Assembly: GCA_964565705.1 (NCBI GenBank)
Contig: CAZMGD010000090.1
Span: 1-18,291, forward strand
From: CAZMGD01 sp964565705
Lineage (GTDB): Bacteria; Actinomycetota; Acidimicrobiia; Acidimicrobiales; Ilumatobacteraceae
Length of the DNA stretch: 18,291 nt
Direction of reading: 5' to 3'
Shown: in pieces, positions 14,450 to 18,291 of the stretch
Layout: every line of letters starts with the position of its first letter
Numbering within the stretch: position 1 is the first letter of the stretch
The notes under the pieces: model-generated
What the model saw: only the letters and a program-made list of their open reading frames with translations
What the model was told of the DNA's origin: nothing
The model's database searches: none
Translations under genes and position numbers: made by a program

Positions 14450-15472
14450 ATGACCGAGCAGCTGAAGCTCGGGCTGGTGCTCGGCTACTGGGGGGCGAGC
14501 AAGCCCGAGGGCGTGATCGAGCGCGTGCAGGAGGCCGAACGCCTCGGCTTCGACAGCGTGTGGGTGGCCGAGAGCTGGGGCAATGACGCGTTCACCTATG
14601 CGGCGTGGCTCGCGTCGAACACGTCCACGATCAAGATCGGCACCGGCGTCGTGCAGCTGTCCGCCCGCACGCCGACGGCGACGGCGATGGCGACCGTCAC
14701 GATCGACCACATCTCCAACGGCCGGTTCATCCTCGGCCTCGGCGTCAGCGGCCCGCAGGTGATCGAGGGGTGGTACGGCCGGCCGTCGAACAAGCCGCTG
14801 GCGCGCACCCGCGAGTACATCGACATCATCCGCCTGGCGCTGAAGCGCGAGGGCCCGCTGGAGTACGACGGCGAGTTCTACCAGCACCCCTACCACGGCG
14901 AGGGCAGCGTCGGACTGGGCAAGCCGCTCAAGATCATGACCCACCCGCTGCGTGCCGACGTGCCGATCTACCTCGGCGCCGAGGGCCCGAAGAACGTGGC
15001 CCAGACCGCGCAGATCGCCGACGGCTGGCTGCCGCTGTACTACTCGCCGTACCGCCAAGACGTGTACGCCGACCAGCTCGTCGGCGCCAAGCCCGGGTTC
15101 GAGATCGCCTCGCTCGTCAACCTCAGCATCACCGACGACGTCGCCGCCGGCCTCCTGCCGGTCAAGGCTGGGCTCGGCTTCTACATCGGTGGGATGGGGG
15201 CCAAGGGCCAGAACTACCACACCAAGCTGATGCAGCGGATGGGCTTCGAGGAGGAGGCCCTGCGCGTGCAGGAGCTGTTCTTCGAGGGCCAGCGCAACGA
15301 AGCGATCATGGCCGTGCCCGACCAGTTCGCCGACGAGATCAGCCTGATCGGCCCGCCCGAGCGGATCAGGGAACGCCTCGAAGCCTGGCGCGACAGCCCC
15401 GTCACCACGCTGCTGGTCAGCGGCCAGACCCCCGAGCAACTCCGCCAGGTCGCCGAGCTCGTGCTGTCATAG
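14450..15472 (+). CDS. F420-dependent LLM-class oxidoreductase, Rv3520c family
   Basis: A TIM-barrel oxidoreductase of the luciferase-like superfamily, 340 residues, probably using the deazaflavin F420. Segments KLGLVLGYWGA (6-16), AESWGNDAFTYAAWLAS (40-56), GVVQLSARTPTATAMA (66-81), LGVSGPQVIEGWYG (97-110), PLARTREYIDIIR (116-128) and THPLRADVPIYLGAEGPKNV closely match Mycobacterium tuberculosis Rv3520c, which lies in the cholesterol-catabolism neighbourhood of that genome. The reaction is unknown in that family. ATG 14450 is chosen because AAGGAG lies 10 bases upstream and family sequence starts directly; an in-frame upstream start at 14411 falls inside the repeats. The start is embedded in the 95-bp repeat register and overlaps the stop of the second minicistron, so translation may be coupled to the crotonase gene upstream. 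Confidence 0.93.
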   Translation: MTEQLKLGLVLGYWGASKPEGVIERVQEAERLGFDSVWVAESWGNDAFTYAAWLASNTSTIKIGTGVVQLSARTPTATAMATVTIDHISNGRFILGLGVSGPQVIEGWYGRPSNKPLARTREYIDIIRLALKREGPLEYDGEFYQHPYHGEGSVGLGKPLKIMTHPLRADVPIYLGAEGPKNVAQTAQIADGWLPLYYSPYRQDVYADQLVGAKPGFEIASLVNLSITDDVAAGLLPVKAGLGFYIGGMGAKGQNYHTKLMQRMGFEEEALRVQELFFEGQRNEAIMAVPDQFADEISLIGPPERIRERLEAWRDSPVTTLLVSGQTPEQLRQVAELVLS

Positions 15473-15484
15473 TGGCGAAGGGCG

Positions 15485-15501
15485 CCGGGCACGCCGCCCG
15501 G
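15485..15501 (+). terminator. Short GC hairpin after the F420-LLM gene
   Basis: CCGGGC (15485-15490), loop ACGCC, GCCCGG (15496-15501) is a perfect 6-bp stem 12 bases past the stop, extendable by G-U pairs. There is no T-tract. It overlaps the left end of the 58-bp repeat copy, so either structure could form. Weak terminator candidate. Confidence 0.35.
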
Positions 15502-15556
15502 TGTCAGAAACTCGGCGGCCTGTGATCCAGGACAGCGACGTCGGACTTCTGACACC
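15499..15556. repeat. 58-bp inverted-end element, copy A
   Basis: The element is C followed by GGTGTCAGAA (15500-15509), 37 bases, and TTCTGACACC (15547-15556); the 10-bp ends are perfect inverted repeats. It has the same length as copy B at 16691-16748, and I count 43 of 58 identical positions, with the ends and a CCAGG...CGTCGG core conserved. It lies between the F420-LLM gene and the nuclease-fold gene. No target-site duplication is visible. Confidence 0.85.
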
Positions 15557-15598
15557 GATCGACCGGGAGGATGCTGGTCACCTTCCGATCGTTGCGTT

Positions 15599-16561
15599 GT
15601 GGCGGCCACACCTACAGGTGTGACACCAGCACTGCAGGCAGCCGTCGCCGAGCTCTTCGCCAGCCAACACGCCCTGGCCAGCCGCATCCAGCTGCTGGAG
15701 CGGGGCGTCGATGACACCGACTACCTGCTCCAGCTACGACGGGGCGCGTGGCGCGAGGTCTGCCGCGACGTCGTGCAGGTCGCCGGCGCACCACCGACAT
15801 GGCACCAAGGCCCGATGGCCGCCACACTCGCCTCGCCCCACGTCGCCATCAGCGTGGGTACGGCCCTGCGCCTCCAGCAACTGGACGGATACCTCGACGA
15901 CGAGGCGTTGGTGTTGATCGCCCCTCGCGGCACCAAGCCGCGGATGCCTGCTGGCGCGACCCTGACCACCACCCGGCGTCTCGGTGCACTCGACATCGTG
16001 ACCGTCGAGGGCATCCGTGCCACCAACATCGCCACCTCGCTCGTCCACGCGGTGCGATCGGGCCCGAATGGCGCAGCGAGCCGCGCGCTCGACGACGCGC
16101 TTCGCCGCGGTGCCTCGCCCGGCTGGTTCGCCGCAACCGTCGAGCGATGGAGGGGCGGGGTGGCCGGGGCGCAGGTGCTCCAGCACATGCTCGACGAACG
16201 CGCCGGGCGCCGCCTTCCCCGGAGCTGGTTCGAGCGGATGGCCAAAACCGCGCTTGGCGAACACGGGATCACGCTCGAGCACGAGTACCCGATCCACGAC
16301 GGGCGCCGGATCATCGCTCGCCTGGACCTGGCCGATCCGGTCAGCCAGTCCGGGATCGAGTGCCAGAGCTGGCGTTGGCATTCGACGCCAGCGGCCCAGG
16401 CCAACGACGTCCAGCGCAAGCGCCGCGTCCGCCAGCTCGGATGGGACTTCGCCGAGTGCTGGTGGTCCGACCTCGACCGCATGGACGCCGTTGCCGCCGA
16501 CTTCCTGCTCATCGACGAGCGCCAGCGGCGCATCCTCGACCTCCCACGGCGCGCCGGCTGA
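15599..16561 (+). CDS. AbiEi-like winged-helix + DUF559 (Vsr-like nuclease fold) protein
   Basis: A 320-residue protein common in actinobacteria but of unknown role. Residues 19-63 (starting LFASQHALASRIQLLERGV and ending in VCRDVVQVAG) fit the N-terminal winged helix of AbiEi-type antitoxins. Residues 64-200 are a linker-like middle region. Residues 210-300 fit the DUF559/Vsr restriction-endonuclease-like fold: EHEYPI, then RLDLADP (D243), GIECQSWRWH (E254, Q256, H261), ANDVQRKRRVRQLGW (D270, R273) and CWWSDL. D243 with E254-x-Q256 resembles a PD-(D/E)xK-type centre with Gln in place of Lys, so activity is uncertain. GTG 15599 lacks a ribosome binding site; GTG 15620 is an alternative. No AbiEii toxin is adjacent, so it is not a visible toxin-antitoxin pair. 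The gene is bracketed by the two 58-bp inverted-end elements. Function is not known. Confidence 0.85.
   Translation: MAATPTGVTPALQAAVAELFASQHALASRIQLLERGVDDTDYLLQLRRGAWREVCRDVVQVAGAPPTWHQGPMAATLASPHVAISVGTALRLQQLDGYLDDEALVLIAPRGTKPRMPAGATLTTTRRLGALDIVTVEGIRATNIATSLVHAVRSGPNGAASRALDDALRRGASPGWFAATVERWRGGVAGAQVLQHMLDERAGRRLPRSWFERMAKTALGEHGITLEHEYPIHDGRRIIARLDLADPVSQSGIECQSWRWHSTPAAQANDVQRKRRVRQLGWDFAECWWSDLDRMDAVAADFLLIDERQRRILDLPRRAG
15607..15627. promoter_or_regulatory. Overlapping short palindromes at the 5' end of the nuclease-fold gene
   Basis: CACACCT-AC-AGGTGTG (15607-15622) is a perfect 7-bp inverted repeat, and GGTGTGACACC (15617-15627) is an overlapping 5-1-5 palindrome. They lie 8-28 bases into the coding frame, where the encoded protein, with its winged helix, could bind and repress itself. 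The second palindrome shares GGTGT...ACACC with the ends of the 58-bp elements. Could be chance. Confidence 0.3.
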
Positions 16562-16567
16562 GGCCGT

Positions 16568-16590
16568 CGGTGTCAGAAGTCCCGCGAGCG
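16568..16590. repeat. 23-base fragment of the 58-bp element at the left edge of the gap
   Basis: These 23 bases, from CGGTGTCAG onward, are identical to the first 23 bases after the gap (16691-16713). They are the left end of a 58-bp element cut off by Ns, and most simply the same copy as B seen from the neighbouring contig. Confidence 0.85.
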
Positions 16591-16690
16591 NNNNNNNNNN
16601 NNNNNNNNNNNNNNNNNNNNNNNNNNNNNNNNNNNNNNNNNNNNNNNNNNNNNNNNNNNNNNNNNNNNNNNNNNNNNNNNNNNNNNNNNN
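16591..16690. other. Assembly gap of exactly 100 Ns
   Basis: A run of exactly 100 Ns, the usual placeholder for a scaffold gap of unknown size. The 23 bases before it equal the 23 bases after it, so true missing sequence may be zero. Frames drawn across it are meaningless. Confidence 0.99.
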
Positions 16691-16748
16691 CGGTGTCAGA
16701 AGTCCCGCGAGCGGTGAACCAGGTCGCAGGCGTCGGCGTTCTGACACC
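16691..16748. repeat. 58-bp inverted-end element, copy B
   Basis: C plus GGTGTCAGAA at the left, 37 bases, TTCTGACACC (16739-16748) at the right. It lies between the convergent nuclease-fold gene and the MMPL gene. It has the same length and end sequence as copy A, with an interior that differs at 15 positions, so the copies are old or selected mainly for their ends. The hairpin would have a 10-bp stem and 37-base loop. Confidence 0.85.
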
Positions 16749-16775
16749 TGGGCCGGCGGGGAGCCCGGGGTCGGG

Positions 16776-18291
16776 TCAGAGTGGGACGGGATCGAGGGCG
16801 GGCTCGGCGGCCGGGGCGCTGGCGGATTCGTACTCGGGCGCGGGGAGACCGACGCCGCCTTCGATGTCGAGGTGAGGCAGGATCCGGTCCAGCCAACCCG
16901 GCAGCCACCAGTTGCGGTCGCCGAGCAGGCGCATCGTGGCCGGCACGAGGACGATGCGCACGACCGTGGCGTCGATGAACACGGCGACGGCGAGGCCGAG
17001 GCCGAACATCTTGATCGTCGGGTCGTCGCCGAGGATGAACGAGGCGAACACGCTGATCATGATCAGCGCCGCCGACGTGATCACCCGGGCGGTCGCCGAG
17101 ATGCCCTCGACGACGGCAGCGGTGTTGTCCTTGCCGTGGAGGTACTCCTCGCGGATCCGGGACAGGAGGAACACCTCGTAGTCCATCGACAGTCCGAAGA
17201 GGATGGCGAACATCATCATCGGCAGGAACGAGATGATCGGGATCGTCTCCTCCAGGCCGAACACGCCCTTGCCCCAGCCCCACTGGAACACGGCGACGAT
17301 CACGCCGTAGGCGGCGCCGATCGACAGCAGGTTCATCGCCGCCGCCTTCAGCGGCACGGCGATCGAGCGGAACACCATCATCAGCAGCAGCACCGAGAGC
17401 CCGATCACGGCGCCGATGAACCACGGCAGGCGGCTCGACACCTTGTCGGAGAGGTCGATGAACGTCGCGGTCTGACCCCCGACCCAGACGTCCACGCCGT
17501 CCATCGACGACACGGACCCGGGGATGACGTCGTTGCGCAGGCGGTGCACGAGCTCCGTCGTCGCCTGGTCCTGTGGTGACGTGGTCGGGATGACGCGGAT
17601 CAGCGCCGCGCTGCCGTCCGGGCTCGGGACCGCCGGGCTGACCGCCTGCACGCCGGAGGTGGTGCCGATCGCATCGGTCAGCGAGGTCAGTTCGTCGACG
17701 GTCGTCGACCCGTCGAGCTCCACGGACAGCACGAGCGGGCCGTTGAAGCCCGGACCGAAGCCCTCGGCGAGGAGGTCGTAGGCGCGGCGAGTCGTCATCG
17801 ATTCCGGCGACGTGCCGTTGTCGGGCATGCCGAGGCGGAGGCTGAACAACGGTGCGGCCAGCAGCCCGAGCACCATCAGCGAGGCGATCAGGTATCGCCA
17901 CGGATGGGACGAGACGTGCAACCCCCACCGGTGCCAGACCGTCTGCTTCCCGGTCTCGACGCCGGAGCCACGCTTCGTCCACGGCAGGCGCCACGCGTCG
18001 ATCTTGTGGCCGGCGAACCCGAGCAGCGCCGGCAGCAACGTCAGCGAGATCGCCACCATCACCGCGACCGTGAGTGCCGCCATCAGTCCCATGACGGTGA
18101 CCGCTGGGATCCCGGCGATCGCCAGGCCGCAGATCGCGATCACGACGGTCAGGCCGGCGAACAGGACGGCCGACCCGGACGTCGCGATCGCCCGCCCCGC
18201 GGACTCCTCCACCGTCATGCCGAGGTGCAGGTTCTCGCGGTGGCGGGTGACGATGAACAGCGCGTAGTCGATGCCGACCCCGAGGCCGATC
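16776..18291 (-). CDS. MMPL family (RND-type) transporter, C-terminal part
   Basis: Exporter of lipids or hydrophobic compounds in the cytoplasmic membrane. Only the last 504 residues are visible; the 5' end lies beyond the window. The visible part opens with IGLGVGIDYALFIVTRHRE, the fourth-helix motif of the first MMPL repeat, whose Asp-Tyr pair relays protons. Helices follow, then a short KIDAWRLPW cytoplasmic link, one helix (about 113-133) and an outer domain of about 140 residues. The second repeat follows, with GLSMDYEVFLLSRIREEY carrying the matching Asp-Tyr pair and FIDATVVRIVLVPA in the last helix. The C-terminal tail is short, rich in Ala/Pro. Actinobacterial MMPLs often export lipids; the substrate here is unknown. 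An internal ATG at 18218 is not the true start, since conserved sequence continues upstream of it. Confidence 0.95.
   Translation of the reverse strand, partial: IGLGVGIDYALFIVTRHRENLHLGMTVEESAGRAIATSGSAVLFAGLTVVIAICGLAIAGIPAVTVMGLMAALTVAVMVAISLTLLPALLGFAGHKIDAWRLPWTKRGSGVETGKQTVWHRWGLHVSSHPWRYLIASLMVLGLLAAPLFSLRLGMPDNGTSPESMTTRRAYDLLAEGFGPGFNGPLVLSVELDGSTTVDELTSLTDAIGTTSGVQAVSPAVPSPDGSAALIRVIPTTSPQDQATTELVHRLRNDVIPGSVSSMDGVDVWVGGQTATFIDLSDKVSSRLPWFIGAVIGLSVLLLMMVFRSIAVPLKAAAMNLLSIGAAYGVIVAVFQWGWGKGVFGLEETIPIISFLPMMMFAILFGLSMDYEVFLLSRIREEYLHGKDNTAAVVEGISATARVITSAALIMISVFASFILGDDPTIKMFGLGLAVAVFIDATVVRIVLVPATMRLLGDRNWWLPGWLDRILPHLDIEGGVGLPAPEYESASAPAAEPALDPVPL

Noticed and set aside
15599..16561. 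AbiE toxin-antitoxin system
   Set aside because: Only the AbiEi-like winged helix is present; no nucleotidyltransferase (AbiEii) toxin gene is adjacent, and the C-terminal half is DUF559 instead.
15499..16748. Insertion sequence with the 58-bp elements as terminal repeats
   Set aside because: The flanked gene is not a transposase, no target duplications are seen, and each 58-mer has its own inverted ends rather than acting as one end.
16017..17579. Plus-strand frame crossing the N gap
   Set aside because: It includes unknown residues and runs antisense to the MMPL gene; open only because Ns carry no stops.

Overview
The window is high-GC DNA of a free-living, lipid-degrading actinobacterium. 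Clues are strong G/C bias at third codon positions, frequent GTG starts, recurrent TACSGT -10 boxes just before start codons, and an Rv3520c-type F420-dependent oxidoreductase. An Acidimicrobiia (Ilumatobacter-like) source would fit, but this is inference. It is a draft scaffold: 100 Ns occupy 16591-16690.

Layout. (1) 11-1402 (-): membrane-anchored protein with a Pro-rich cytoplasmic tail, Thr-rich stalk and two-module ectodomain. (2) 1511-2740 (+): cytochrome P450, tail-overlapping by 14 bp the convergent DHA2-type MFS exporter (2727-4283, -). The exporter diverges from a TetR regulator (4382-5011, +), and the gap holds a perfect 7-5-7 palindrome plus a third half site. (3) 5036-9198 (+): sbcD-sbcC, the Mre11/Rad50-type nuclease pair, joined by a 4-base overlap. 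(4) 9239-12405 (+): hotdog thioesterase, enoyl-CoA hydratase/isomerase, SDR dehydrogenase and a luciferase-like monooxygenase. This run ends in a C-tract array and a perfect 22-bp-stem hairpin shared with the convergent aldo/keto reductase (12462-13388, -). (5) 13450-15472 (+): a second crotonase-fold enzyme, two perfect 95-bp tandem repeats, and an F420-dependent LLM oxidoreductase. (6) 15499-16748: a gene for an AbiEi-like winged-helix plus DUF559 (Vsr-like nuclease fold) protein, bracketed by two diverged copies of a 58-bp element with 10-bp inverted ends. The assembly gap falls inside the second copy. (7) 16776-18291 (-): C-terminal part of an MMPL/RND transporter, cut by the window edge.

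How the genes work together. Regions 4-5 look like acyl-CoA or sterol/lipid catabolism: thioesterase, crotonases, SDR, F420- and flavin-type oxidoreductases, with the P450 nearby. The TetR-MFS pair is a self-contained efflux switch. SbcCD is housekeeping DNA repair.

Most interesting items. These are the 58-bp repeat pair around the nuclease-fold gene; the 95-bp repeats, which each duplicate a ribosome binding site and start codon and create stop-start-coupled 32-codon minicistrons; the recurrent leaderless-type promoters; a start-codon hairpin between the isomerase and SDR genes; and evidence that the 100-N gap may be a missed 23-bp contig overlap.
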